Assembly: GCA_913058555.1 (NCBI GenBank)
Contig: CAJXRJ010000053.1
Span: forward strand, 1 to 18,521
Direction of reading: 5' to 3'
DNA length: 18,521 nt
From: an uncultured bacterium
GTDB lineage: Bacteria; Planctomycetota; UBA1135; GCA-002686595
In this document: one piece after another, positions 1 to 7,988 of the stretch
How the letters are laid out: each line of letters begins with the position of its first letter
Numbering within the stretch: the stretch's first letter is position 1
The notes under the pieces: generated by a model
What the model was told of the DNA's origin: nothing
Database searches by the model: none
Seen by the model: the letters and a program-made list of their open reading frames with translations, nothing else
Translations under genes and position numbers: made by a program

Positions 1-40
1 CTGCATATCGTCGGCAGCGTCAGATGTGTATAAGAGACAG
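1..40. other. Nextera i5-side adapter (not genomic)
   Basis: Bases 8-40 match the 33-nt Nextera read-1 transposase adapter, ending in the 19-nt Tn5 mosaic end at 22-40. Bases 1-7 (CTGCATA) equal the last seven bases of the i5 index usually named S506. This is library-preparation sequence, and genomic DNA begins at 41. Translation through it gives the spurious peptide MCIRDS, so nothing here should be annotated as protein. Confidence 0.98.
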
Positions 41-2199
41 CGACGGTGCTGGGCATCGCGGTCGACGAAGGGAAGATCACCTGGGACGATCCCGTCACTC
101 GGCACCTGCCGGACCTCCGTCTCGCCGTGATGAGCGAGGATCCAAAAGCCGAGTGCACGCTCCGGGACCTGCTGAGCCATCGCCACGGGTTCGCGCGCAT
201 GTCAATGCTCTGGTTGTCTGGTGCCTTGGGCCGGGCGGAGGTGTTGGCGCGGGCAGTGCATGCCGAACCCCTCGTGGAGTTTCGGAAGGAATTTCACTAC
301 AGCAATGTCGCCTACTTGGCGGCGGGAGAGGCGGTCGCGGTAGCCATGGGGGAAAGCTGGGACAACCTCGTCACGGAGCGCATCTTCAAGCCCCTGGGCA
401 TGTCGTCGAGTGCCGTCTCGCTGGACCAGGCCCGGCGGAGCGAATCGCTGGCGCTTGGGTACCGCTGGGGTGAGGCGGACCAGCGAAGCGTCGTTGCGCC
501 GACGGTTGATCTCGACAGCATCGCGCCCGCCGGGGCGATCTACTCCACCGCCGAGGACATGGCGAAGTGGATTCGGTTCCAGCTCGGGCGCGGTGAGTTC
601 GAGGGCAAGCGTCTGATCTCAGAGCAGAGCATCGAGACCACCTGGACGCCGCAGATCTCGATGGGGAGCGCCAACTCCTACGGGCTAGGCTGGATGATCC
701 ACGAGCACCGGGGCAAGCGCGTGGTGGAGCATGGCGGCGCGGTGGACGGGTTCACGGCCCAGGTGACGCTCCTGCCGGACGAAGGCATCGGGTATGTGCT
801 CCTGATGAACCTCGAGGTCTCACCGCTGCGCGAGAAGACGATGGCGCTCATCCTTGACGCGCTGCTGGGCGAACCAGCCGCTCCAGACGAGTCGCCAACG
901 CCGGACGAAGCGCCGATCGCGGATGCTGGGCCGGAACCAGACCTTGAGAGCTATGTCGGAACGTACATTGCGAACTTCGCAAAGTTCCGCGATGCGAAGC
1001 TAGAGGTGAAGCTCGTGGAGGATCGGCTGCGGCTGACGATTCCAGGACAGGGTGAAACGTGGCTCAAGGGGCCGGACGAGGGAGGCCATTGGGCTCTTGA
1101 GATCACGGATCGAATCTCGGTGTCGTTCCGGGGCGACGGTGTCGGGCCTCGGGCTGCGCTGGTCGTGCACCAGGGCGAGTTTGCCTTCGAGGTCCCACGG
1201 GAGGGCGAGCCCGCGGAGCCACACCCGGACCCTGCGGCGCTGGAGCCGTACCTCGGCACCTACCGGCGAGACCGCGGCGGAAAGCTGGTCAAGCTCCTAG
1301 TAGCCAAGGGACGTCTTGTGATGGAGGACAAGGGCAACTGGGTGGCATTCCGTGCGCCGGACTCTGAGGGGCACGCTCCCCTCCGGGCACGCTCAGACCA
1401 CGGCGCGACGTTCGTCATGGACGCCGATGGCGTCTGCGATTCATTCATCTTCCGGGGCCAAGCGGGCGATCAGCGCTTCGTGCGAATCGAGGAGGGAGTG
1501 GATCTGCCATTGCGCAGGGAGCTGCGTGCGCTGCGCCGGACGAAGGAGTGGAGCAAGGCGATGCGAGCCGCAGGTGGAATGAAGAGCACTGGTACAGTCC
1601 GAATGCCCCAGGCGGGTCTCGAAGGGACTTTCATCAGCTATTCGCTGGGGCGGGACTGCTCTGCCACGCACATGGACTTCGGAGAGCTGGGGTCCCAGGA
1701 CGAGTGGACGAACGGGGACGCGGCGTGGCGCCACGATCCCATGCGCGGCACGAAGGCTCTGGTGGGCATCGAACTGACCCAGGCCACACTCGGCCATCCG
1801 GCTGCCGTGGCTGGGGATTGGCGTCGCTACTTTGATAGCGTGTCCGTGGTCCGAAAAGACGAGCTGGGGGGCCGGGTCACCTACGTCGTGCGGCTAGAGA
1901 AAGAGGGCCTTCCGAGCCGCTCTTACTGGGTTGACGCTGAGACCGGCGACGTGCTTCAGGTGAAGCAGACTTTTGTTGCCATGGGGCAGCAGATCCCCGT
2001 GCAGACGACCTTCTCAGACTTCCGCGATGTGGAGGGCTTTCGAACGGCCCATCGGATCGTGCACGAAAACCCGGCGACGGGCCGGACCGTGCTCGTGATC
2101 GAAACCGTGGAGAGTGGCCTCGAGCTGGAGGGCGACGTGTTCACGGCGAAGGAGGCCCTCGGACGTCAGTCCGTCTCAACGGGCAAGGCGCCGAAGTAG
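41..2199 (+). CDS. Serine hydrolase, beta-lactamase/PBP-like, multidomain (5' truncated)
   Basis: The reading frame is open from the adapter junction (first full codon at 43) to TAG at 2197-2199, so the N-terminus with the expected S-x-x-K nucleophile motif is missing. The GTG at 46 is internal, not a start. Counting from it, residues 1-275 look like the class C beta-lactamase/penicillin-binding fold: the GKITWDDPV and LRDLLSHRHG blocks, the tyrosine motif YSN at 85-87, and HGG at 229-231 in place of KTG. An acidic, Pro-rich linker (277-299) follows. Then come two similar beta-rich modules starting with LESYVGTY (300) and LEPYLGTY (399), like the DUF3471 domain often found behind such hydrolases. 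Residues about 500-717 form a further domain resembling LolA/outer-membrane lipoprotein-sorting proteins. The enzyme is probably extracytoplasmic, an esterase or peptidase of unknown substrate. The family is clear; the substrate and the last domain are inference. Confidence 0.85.
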
Positions 2200-2247
2200 C
2201 CGGACCTGCACACGCTTTCATGTGTGGCATTGCGGCACCGCACGCGG

Positions 2248-2322
2248 CGATGGGCGACAGGTGATTGGGGAACTGGCCTGGGTCAAGCAGGCCGGATCCC
2301 CCAATCCCGTCGTGCCCCATCG
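2248..2322 (+). terminator. Long imperfect inverted repeat, possible terminator
   Basis: The left arm 2248-2280 pairs with the right arm 2288-2322 around the 7-nt loop GGTCAAG. Uninterrupted blocks are GGCCTG/CAGGCC next to the loop, ATTGGGG/CCCCAAT in the middle, and CGATGGG and CGAC with their complements at the base, separated by small bulges. It starts 49 nt after the hydrolase stop codon. No T-run follows, so it is not a classical intrinsic terminator; it could be a transcript-end stabilising hairpin or a structured RNA. Confidence 0.45.
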
Positions 2323-2535
2323 AACAGCCCATGCCCTGGCGGACCATGGACCTGGTCATGGTGCTCGGGACGGTCATCGGTCGTCCCAGTCGCTCTTGGG
2401 GCGTCATGGGATCCAGAGGCGTGGTTGGCGCCGGAGAGTTCGTAGGAGGAGGCGGAGCGAAAGCGGTCAGGGGGCCGGGCTGCGAGCCCAAAAGAGGCGT
2501 AGCCGATCCAGGAGCGCCCTTTCCATCCACTATCT

Positions 2536-2556
2536 CATCGAATTCACAATTCGATG
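2536..2556. promoter_or_regulatory. Perfect 9-bp dyad, operator-like
   Basis: CATCGAATT (2536-2544) is repeated as its exact reverse complement AATTCGATG (2548-2556) across the 3-nt spacer CAC. It is AT-richer than its surroundings, lies 143 nt before the start codon of the first surface-protein gene, and abuts the conserved upstream segment. This is the form of a homodimeric regulator's binding site; a small RNA hairpin is the alternative. The regulator is unknown. Confidence 0.4.
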
Positions 2557-2602
2557 TCGGGCCACGGCCTGCTCCCGCACCCCACGTGGTTGAGCGCAGG
2601 AG
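2555..2602 (+). promoter_or_regulatory. Conserved upstream element, copy A
   Basis: TGTCGG (2555-2560), then after 16 nt GCACCCCACGTGGTTGAGCG (2577-2596), lie upstream of the first surface-protein gene. The same two blocks with the same spacing occur upstream of the paralogue (5230-5271), differing at only two positions in the longer block (CATGATT for CGTGGTT). Weaker similarity continues downstream, with CCCCAAA and CGCTCC words in both. The element lies about 120 nt before the ATG and may hold the promoter (TTGAGC could be a -35 box). It was probably duplicated with the gene. Confidence 0.5.
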
Positions 2603-2699
2603 GCCACCCCGAAAGGAGGAGCAGCCCCCAAAGAACGCTCCATCCATCAGAGGCCTCCTGCGAGCCCCATCGGTTCGCAAAGCCAAGACTTCTACCGCC

Positions 2700-5096
2700 A
2701 TGTCTATTCGATTCTCATTGGCCGCGTTTGTTTTCGCGGCGTCACTTCCCAGCTCAACCTTCGGACAGGAGGTCAATCGCGATCAGGGGAGCCCCCAAAA
2801 CCGGCCCAAGCTATCCGTCCGAGATCTCCTCACTGAGCCGATCCTCGACGCGAACTCCGAGGAGGGGGTTGTCTGGGCCAGAACCCTCGACCAACGGGCA
2901 CGCTTTGATTCGCAGGGTCTCACCATCTTGCCGGCATTCGGCCGAGAGGCCGTGCAGGAGTGGCCGGTTGAGGTGCACGTCTCTTCGGTTACGTTCGGCG
3001 GCGCTTCGATCGATGCGGCCCCCCTCGGACAACCGCTAGTCGATGACACGCACGTGTCATTGGAGCATCGCTCGTTCACCGAGGTTCACCACCTCCGCGC
3101 GGAGGGGACGGAGCAGACCTTTGTCTTTCAAGACCTCCGGGGCGAAGGCGATCTCGTGATCGACCTTTCCGTCGAAACGGAGCTTACCCCGGTCTTCCAA
3201 GGAAACGCGCTCCGCTTCATGCATCCGAATCTCGGTCATGTCGAATGTGGACAAGCATTCGTCCTGGACGCGGCAGGCCGCCGGGCGCCCATCGAACGCA
3301 CTTGGGCGGGTACGGCTATCCAACTGACCGTGCCCGCGGCATTCCTGGCCAACGCGACGTTTCCTGTGACGGTCGATCCGCTCTGGTCCACGTTTACGCA
3401 GGGCGTTAACTTTGCTGATGACGGCTATCCCGACGTCGTCTACGCCGGTGCCAGTGATCGATATGTCGGAGTTTGGGAGGAGTTCACCTCCCAGCAGAAC
3501 AGCGACATCTACATGACCTGGTGGGACGACACGCTCGGGTCCCAGGGCCCGGCGCTTCCTATCGAGATAGGAAGCGACAGCTGGACCCGGCCCGCCATCG
3601 GCTATTCGTGGTTGACGGATCGCGTCTTGGTTGCCGCCCGCGTCGGTGTCGGCACAAACCAATGCCGGGTCGAGGCTCGCATTGTTAACGCTGGCACGTT
3701 CACGCCCGCCACTGATATCTTCAGGGTAAGCACGATCGGTGGCACACAAAAGGAGTCCGTGGACGTTGGTGGATCGAATGCCGTTGGGAGCCTTCAGTCT
3801 GGTTTCTGCGTGACGTGGTCGCGCCGCTTCGGCGCCACGGAATCAAACATCGAGTATCGACTCGTTTCAGCAGACGGAGGCATGAACGCGGGCGTTGTCT
3901 CCATCGATCCGTCCGCGGCGGACGATATCGACGTGCAGATCTCCGAAGGACTCGGAGATACCGTGCTCCAAGGCGACAATTGGTACATCGTGTGGACTCG
4001 AGCCACCGACGGCCACAAGGGGCAAATCTGGGCGAAGCGTCTCTACTACAACGGTTCACTAGCCCTATCGTCAGACCCAATCGTGGTTGACGGCACGACG
4101 AATCACGCCAGGCCGGCTGTCTCTTCGCTCCTCGACGCCGCCACGATCGTGAACGGGGAGCGCGCAGTCCTAGTCGTCTATGAGGAGTACACGGCGGATT
4201 TCACCCGCCCATCGGGCTTTCGTTCGAGCATCGTCTGCAAGCTCATCGCGGGGGAACAACCGACGGCGAGGAGACTGGTCACCGAGATGGAGGACTTTGG
4301 GCAGGCGCTTCTCCAAGAACGGCCCCAGGTCGGGACGAATGGCAGGGCTGTCTTCATCACCTACATGGAAGAAGATCCCGAGCATCTGAATGCCGGCCTA
4401 TGGAACGCCTGTTTGGCCACCGGAGAGATCGCACACCTCACCGTGAGCGACACACTTTGCCTTGCGGAGCGTCGAGTCGTGATGTCCGGGGCACCGGACG
4501 TGATCTCCACACCGAAGATTGCGATGGAGTGGGAAGGCGACAGCGTCTCCACGAGCAGGTACGGCGTGTCCGTCTGGTCCCGGAGCCTTCCGAATCGCCC
4601 CGACGGATTCGGCAAAGTCGACGGGCGCGGGATTTACTACGCTTTCCCGAAGGACGCACCCGTCGGCATGGTTGGTCGCCAATACGGTGACGCCAATCCC
4701 CATTCGGGCGGGCCGCTTAGTTCGAGCTGGTTGAGAATCCTCGGCAACGGCGATCGAAGCAGCATCCACTTGGCACAGGCTCGCGACCTGCCACCGAACG
4801 TGTTTGGCTTCCTTCTCGTATCCAAGCATGCCGCCTACGTCAACTTGCCAGGTGGGAGCCAGGGACGTTTGCTCCTAGGTGGAACGGTCGGGCGTTACAA
4901 CGGCCAGATCATCAGCAGCAACAATCTGGGATCCGCCGACTTCGTGATCAACCCCATGGCGATTCCACAAGGCAACGGCATCGTGCAGTCCGCCATCGGC
5001 GACACGTGGAGGTTCCAAGTCTGGCACCGCGACCTCGTGAACGGCCTGGCCACCTCGAACTTCACCAACGGATGCGCGGTGACTTTCACCCAGTAG
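2700..5096 (+). CDS. Secreted surface protein, probable beta-propeller, copy A
   Basis: A 798-residue exported protein of unknown function. The ATG at 2700 is chosen because it opens a signal peptide (residues 1-22, ending near STFG) that aligns residue for residue with the MSIR start of the paralogue 3' to it. Residues about 45-230 are a conserved N-terminal domain ending in FPVTVDPLW (221-229), a motif I associate with large secreted bacterial proteins. Residues about 230-650 contain repeated units with a V-W core strand, as in DIYMTWWDD, FCVTWSRR, NWYIVWTR and VVYEEYT, which suggests propeller blades. Residues about 657-798 form a compact C-terminal domain (YGDANPHS, NLPGGSQGRLLLGG, GDTWRFQVWHRD, ATSNFTNG) that I recall at the end of many planctomycete secreted proteins. 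There are no catalytic motifs. A surface or matrix role is inference. Confidence 0.85.
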   Translation: MSIRFSLAAFVFAASLPSSTFGQEVNRDQGSPQNRPKLSVRDLLTEPILDANSEEGVVWARTLDQRARFDSQGLTILPAFGREAVQEWPVEVHVSSVTFGGASIDAAPLGQPLVDDTHVSLEHRSFTEVHHLRAEGTEQTFVFQDLRGEGDLVIDLSVETELTPVFQGNALRFMHPNLGHVECGQAFVLDAAGRRAPIERTWAGTAIQLTVPAAFLANATFPVTVDPLWSTFTQGVNFADDGYPDVVYAGASDRYVGVWEEFTSQQNSDIYMTWWDDTLGSQGPALPIEIGSDSWTRPAIGYSWLTDRVLVAARVGVGTNQCRVEARIVNAGTFTPATDIFRVSTIGGTQKESVDVGGSNAVGSLQSGFCVTWSRRFGATESNIEYRLVSADGGMNAGVVSIDPSAADDIDVQISEGLGDTVLQGDNWYIVWTRATDGHKGQIWAKRLYYNGSLALSSDPIVVDGTTNHARPAVSSLLDAATIVNGERAVLVVYEEYTADFTRPSGFRSSIVCKLIAGEQPTARRLVTEMEDFGQALLQERPQVGTNGRAVFITYMEEDPEHLNAGLWNACLATGEIAHLTVSDTLCLAERRVVMSGAPDVISTPKIAMEWEGDSVSTSRYGVSVWSRSLPNRPDGFGKVDGRGIYYAFPKDAPVGMVGRQYGDANPHSGGPLSSSWLRILGNGDRSSIHLAQARDLPPNVFGFLLVSKHAAYVNLPGGSQGRLLLGGTVGRYNGQIISSNNLGSADFVINPMAIPQGNGIVQSAIGDTWRFQVWHRDLVNGLATSNFTNGCAVTFTQ

Positions 5097-5132
5097 GGCC
5101 TTCGACCCAAGCCGCCCTCGCGCGGGCTGCGT

Positions 5133-5177
5133 AGAGCCTGTCCGTGCGCTGCAAAGAGCAGCGCGCGGACGGGCTCT
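5133..5177 (+). terminator. Strong hairpin terminator after copy A
   Basis: The left arm 5133-5152 pairs with the right arm 5158-5177 around the 5-nt loop AAAGA. The stem is 20 bp, all Watson-Crick except two G-U pairs in RNA. It starts 37 nt after the stop codon of copy A, and only a short pyrimidine stretch (CTCTT) follows. Its place between the two paralogues implies that each is transcribed separately or that read-through is limited. Confidence 0.7.
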
Positions 5178-5218
5178 CTTCGTGGGGTTCTTCATGGAAA
5201 CAGAAGTCGCAGAACTTC

Positions 5219-5237
5219 CTCCGATTCAGTGTCGGAG
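5219..5237. promoter_or_regulatory. Short dyad upstream of copy B
   Basis: CTCCGA (5219-5224) and TCGGAG (5232-5237) are perfect inverted repeats across 7 nt. The dyad sits where copy A has its 9-bp dyad, beside the conserved TGTCGG block, but the arms differ in sequence. It may be a diverged regulatory site or chance. Confidence 0.25.
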
Positions 5238-5275
5238 AAACCGCGGCGCGTGCACCCCACATGATTGAGCGCGGG
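5230..5275 (+). promoter_or_regulatory. Conserved upstream element, copy B
   Basis: TGTCGG (5230-5235) and GCACCCCACATGATTGAGCG (5252-5271) match the element upstream of copy A in sequence and spacing. It lies about 113 nt before the ATG of copy B. It does not encode either protein, so the match reflects duplication of the whole gene with its control region, or selection on a shared promoter. Confidence 0.5.
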
Positions 5276-5364
5276 GAGCTGGACTAACGGCCCCAAACAC
5301 GTTCGCTCCCTCCAATCACCTGAAGCGCCCCAGAGCGCCGGTCCTTCACGGGATCACTACTGCC

Positions 5365-7758
5365 ATGTCTATCCGCCCCACTCTCGCCGCAGTCCTACTT
5401 GCGGCAGGCTTGCCCCAAGTAGCCACCGGACAAGAGTCTGGTCCTGAGCAGCACGCCGAAACATTCTTGCCGACGTTGTCTATCCGGGAGATGCTCGTGG
5501 AGCCCCTGATCGACGTCAGTGCAGAGCCTGGAACCATCTGGGCTCGAACGCGTGACCTACGCGCAAAATTTGACGCGAAGGGCCTGACGGTTCTTCCCGC
5601 ATTCGGGAAGTCTTCCCCGCGCGAGTGGCCCGTACGCGTCGAGGTCGCATCGGTGCAGAGTGCCGGTCGAGACCTTGATGCTAGAACGATGGGAAGGCCC
5701 GGCGCCGAGGGTTCAAAAGTCACTCAGCAGCACGTTGACTTCACTGAGATCCACAACCTCTGCAGCGCCGGGACCGAACAGACCTTCGTGTTTCAGAATG
5801 CTTCGCGGGAGGGCGAGCTCACCATCGACCTTTCCGTGCAGACCGATCTGATTCCCGTTGTCCAAGGCGACGCGCTTCGTTTCGTGCACCCAGAGTTCGG
5901 CTTCGTGGAGTGCGGAAATGCGTTCGCGCTGGATGCGAAGGGGTCGCGTCGCTCGATCCCGCGCGTCTGGACGGGCGATGGAATCCGACTCACGGTGCCG
6001 GCCTCGTTCCTTGCCAATGCCACCTTCCCAGTCACTGTCGACCCCCTTTGGACCTCGTTCTCCAGCACGATCGGAGTGCTCGATGATGGGCACCCGGACA
6101 TCGTGTTTGCTGGGGCCAGCGGCCGCTACGTCGTGGCCTGGGAAGACTTCACGTCCCAGCAAAACAGCGATGTCTATATGACGTGGTGGGATGAGAACCT
6201 GAACATCCAGGGCCCAGCCCTGGCCATCGAGACCGGGAACGACAGTTGGACACGCCCCTCGGTCGGATACTCCTGGGAGGCCGACCGCGTCTTGGTCGCA
6301 GCGCGTGTCGGTCTCGGCACGCAGAATTGCCGCATCGAAGGGCGTCTTGTGGACGTTGGCAGCTTCTCGGCAGCTGGAAGCCCCTTCATGGTGAGCACTA
6401 TTGGCGGGACTCAGAAGGAGAGCGTCGACGTGGGTGGAAGCAACGCAGCAATCACTTCCCAGTCGGACTTCTGTGTGACCTGGTCCCGCAGACTGGGCCC
6501 GACGAACTCAAACATCGAGTACCGATTGATTGAGACGGACGGAACGATGAGTAGTACTGAGCAAGTCGAAGTCTCCAGCGCTAACGATATCGACGTGCAG
6601 ATCTCGGAGGGGCTTGGCGACACGGCCTTCATCGGTGACTACTGGACCCTCGTCTGGACGAGGGCCACGGAAGGGATCATGGGTGATATCTGGGCGAAGC
6701 GCCTCTACTACAATGGCAGTGCCCAGCAGTCCTCCGACCCGATTCTGATCGAGGACTTTGGCCGCAATGGGCGCCCAGCAGTCTCGTCGCTTCTAGATGC
6801 GCCGTCGGGATTGAATGGAAGCCGGGCAGCACTCATCGTCTATGAGCACTACACGACTGATGTCACGCGCCCTTCTGGGTTTCGATCGAGCCTCGCTGCT
6901 CGAACCCTCGCCGGCGAATCGAGGGGGCCGCATATTGGCCTCACGTGGATGGAGGACTACTCACATGGGCTCTTGCAAGAGCGTGCTCAGGTCGGAACGA
7001 ATGGCCGAGCGATCTACATCTCGTACCTCGAGGAGGACCCGGACCAGCTCAACGCTGGCGCCTGGAACGTATGCATGGCAACCGGAGAGTTGGCCGCACT
7101 CGTAACGGGTGACTCGCTCTGCCTGGCGGAGCGGCACTTGGTACTCACCTCCGCCCCGGAAGCGATCTCCACACCGCGCATGGCGATCGAGTGGGAAGGC
7201 CATCACTCGTCAACGAGCCGCGATGGCGCCGTAATCTGGGCCAAGAGCGTACCGAATGCGCCCTCTGACTTCGGTCAGCTTGAGGGCAGGGGTGTCAGCT
7301 ACGTCTTCGCCAAACAATCTCCTTCCGGAATGGTGGGGCGTCAGTACGGAGATGCGAACCCGAACTCGGTCGGCCCGCTCAACTCAAGCTGGCTGCGGAT
7401 CGTGGGTGACGGCAAGCGCCAGACGCAGCACTCCGCGCAGGGGCGCGACCTGCCGAACAACGTGTTCGGATTCATGCTCGTGTCCCGCCATGAAGGCTCC
7501 GTCAACCTGCCAGCCGGAAGTCAAGGACGCATCCTCCTCGGCGGATCGATCGGGCGTTACTCTTCGCAAATCCTCAGCAGTGGTCAGAACGGCTCGGTGA
7601 ATTTTGCGATCAATCCTCTCTCGATTCCGCAGGGCAACGGGCACGTGCCCTCGGCCGTCGGGGAGACGTGGAGGTTCCAGCTCTGGCATCGTGATTCGGT
7701 CAACGGCATGGCCACGTCGAACTTCACCAACGCCTGCGCGGTAGTCTTTACGGAGTGA
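5365..7758 (+). CDS. Secreted surface protein, probable beta-propeller, copy B
   Basis: A 797-residue paralogue of the protein encoded just upstream, with the same architecture throughout: a 22-residue signal peptide ending VATG, an N-terminal domain ending FPVTVDPLW, repeated V-W strand units, and the C-terminal domain with MVGRQYGDANPNS, GSQGRILLGG, GETWRFQLWHRD and ATSNFTN. By eye well over half of the residues are identical to copy A, densest around STIGGTQKESVDVGGSNA and NDIDVQISEGLGDT. The shared ATG context (TGCCATGTCTAT here, CGCCATGTCTAT in copy A) supports this start. A strong hairpin separates the two genes, so each probably has its own promoter. There are no enzyme motifs; a cell-surface structural or binding role is inferred only from export and fold. 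Two copies may be differently expressed variants or parts of one assembly. Confidence 0.85.
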   Translation: MSIRPTLAAVLLAAGLPQVATGQESGPEQHAETFLPTLSIREMLVEPLIDVSAEPGTIWARTRDLRAKFDAKGLTVLPAFGKSSPREWPVRVEVASVQSAGRDLDARTMGRPGAEGSKVTQQHVDFTEIHNLCSAGTEQTFVFQNASREGELTIDLSVQTDLIPVVQGDALRFVHPEFGFVECGNAFALDAKGSRRSIPRVWTGDGIRLTVPASFLANATFPVTVDPLWTSFSSTIGVLDDGHPDIVFAGASGRYVVAWEDFTSQQNSDVYMTWWDENLNIQGPALAIETGNDSWTRPSVGYSWEADRVLVAARVGLGTQNCRIEGRLVDVGSFSAAGSPFMVSTIGGTQKESVDVGGSNAAITSQSDFCVTWSRRLGPTNSNIEYRLIETDGTMSSTEQVEVSSANDIDVQISEGLGDTAFIGDYWTLVWTRATEGIMGDIWAKRLYYNGSAQQSSDPILIEDFGRNGRPAVSSLLDAPSGLNGSRAALIVYEHYTTDVTRPSGFRSSLAARTLAGESRGPHIGLTWMEDYSHGLLQERAQVGTNGRAIYISYLEEDPDQLNAGAWNVCMATGELAALVTGDSLCLAERHLVLTSAPEAISTPRMAIEWEGHHSSTSRDGAVIWAKSVPNAPSDFGQLEGRGVSYVFAKQSPSGMVGRQYGDANPNSVGPLNSSWLRIVGDGKRQTQHSAQGRDLPNNVFGFMLVSRHEGSVNLPAGSQGRILLGGSIGRYSSQILSSGQNGSVNFAINPLSIPQGNGHVPSAVGETWRFQLWHRDSVNGMATSNFTNACAVVFTE

Positions 7759-7819
7759 TCACGATCGCTCGTGTCGCGGCGAGCGCTTGGAAAATCCAAG
7801 TCCTTGCCTCGGCCTTTGG

Positions 7820-7858
7820 GCCCGCCCGGGAGTGCCTTTGCGGCGCGCCCGGGCGCGC
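7820..7858 (+). terminator. Probable hairpin terminator after copy B
   Basis: The left arm 7820-7836 pairs with the right arm 7842-7858 across TTTGC with two mismatches and one G-U pair over 17 positions. It lies about 60 nt after the stop codon of copy B. No T-run follows. It is very GC-rich and so stable in RNA, and it would separate copy B from the kinase gene. Confidence 0.5.
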
Positions 7859-7988
7859 CTATCTGGCTGAAACAACGGATGTCAGCTCCGCACTTGCCGT
7901 TTGGCGGCCTCGCGCCCCGCTTTGTCTCTCCCAGATTTCGCAGAAACGTGGCGGGGCTGCTGCGCGTCCCGCACCATCACGGTTGGCC

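Larger units (their letters stand above)
2200..2699. other. 500-bp non-coding region rich in inverted repeats
   Basis: No convincing gene lies here. The frame of the next gene is open back to 2265, but its paralogue and signal peptide place the true start at 2700. The region holds a long imperfect inverted repeat (2248-2322), short dyads at 2343-2362 (ACCATG/CATGGT) and 2367-2387 (GGGACG/CGTCCC), a perfect 9-bp dyad (2536-2556), and a segment also found upstream of the paralogue (from 2555). It should contain the terminator of the upstream hydrolase and the promoter of the first surface-protein gene. No clear -10/-35 pair was recognised. Confidence 0.6.

Noticed and set aside
24..473. Open frame of about 150 codons starting inside the adapter with MCIRDS
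   Set aside because: The start is adapter sequence and the frame is a shadow of the serine hydrolase.
2265..2699. 145-codon in-frame extension upstream of surface protein copy A
   Set aside because: It crosses inverted repeats and the conserved upstream element, is low-complexity, and would bury the signal peptide that matches copy B.
7755..7988. 78-codon GTG extension of kinase 1 overlapping the copy B stop
   Set aside because: It runs through a terminator-like hairpin and shows no conserved or signal-like sequence.
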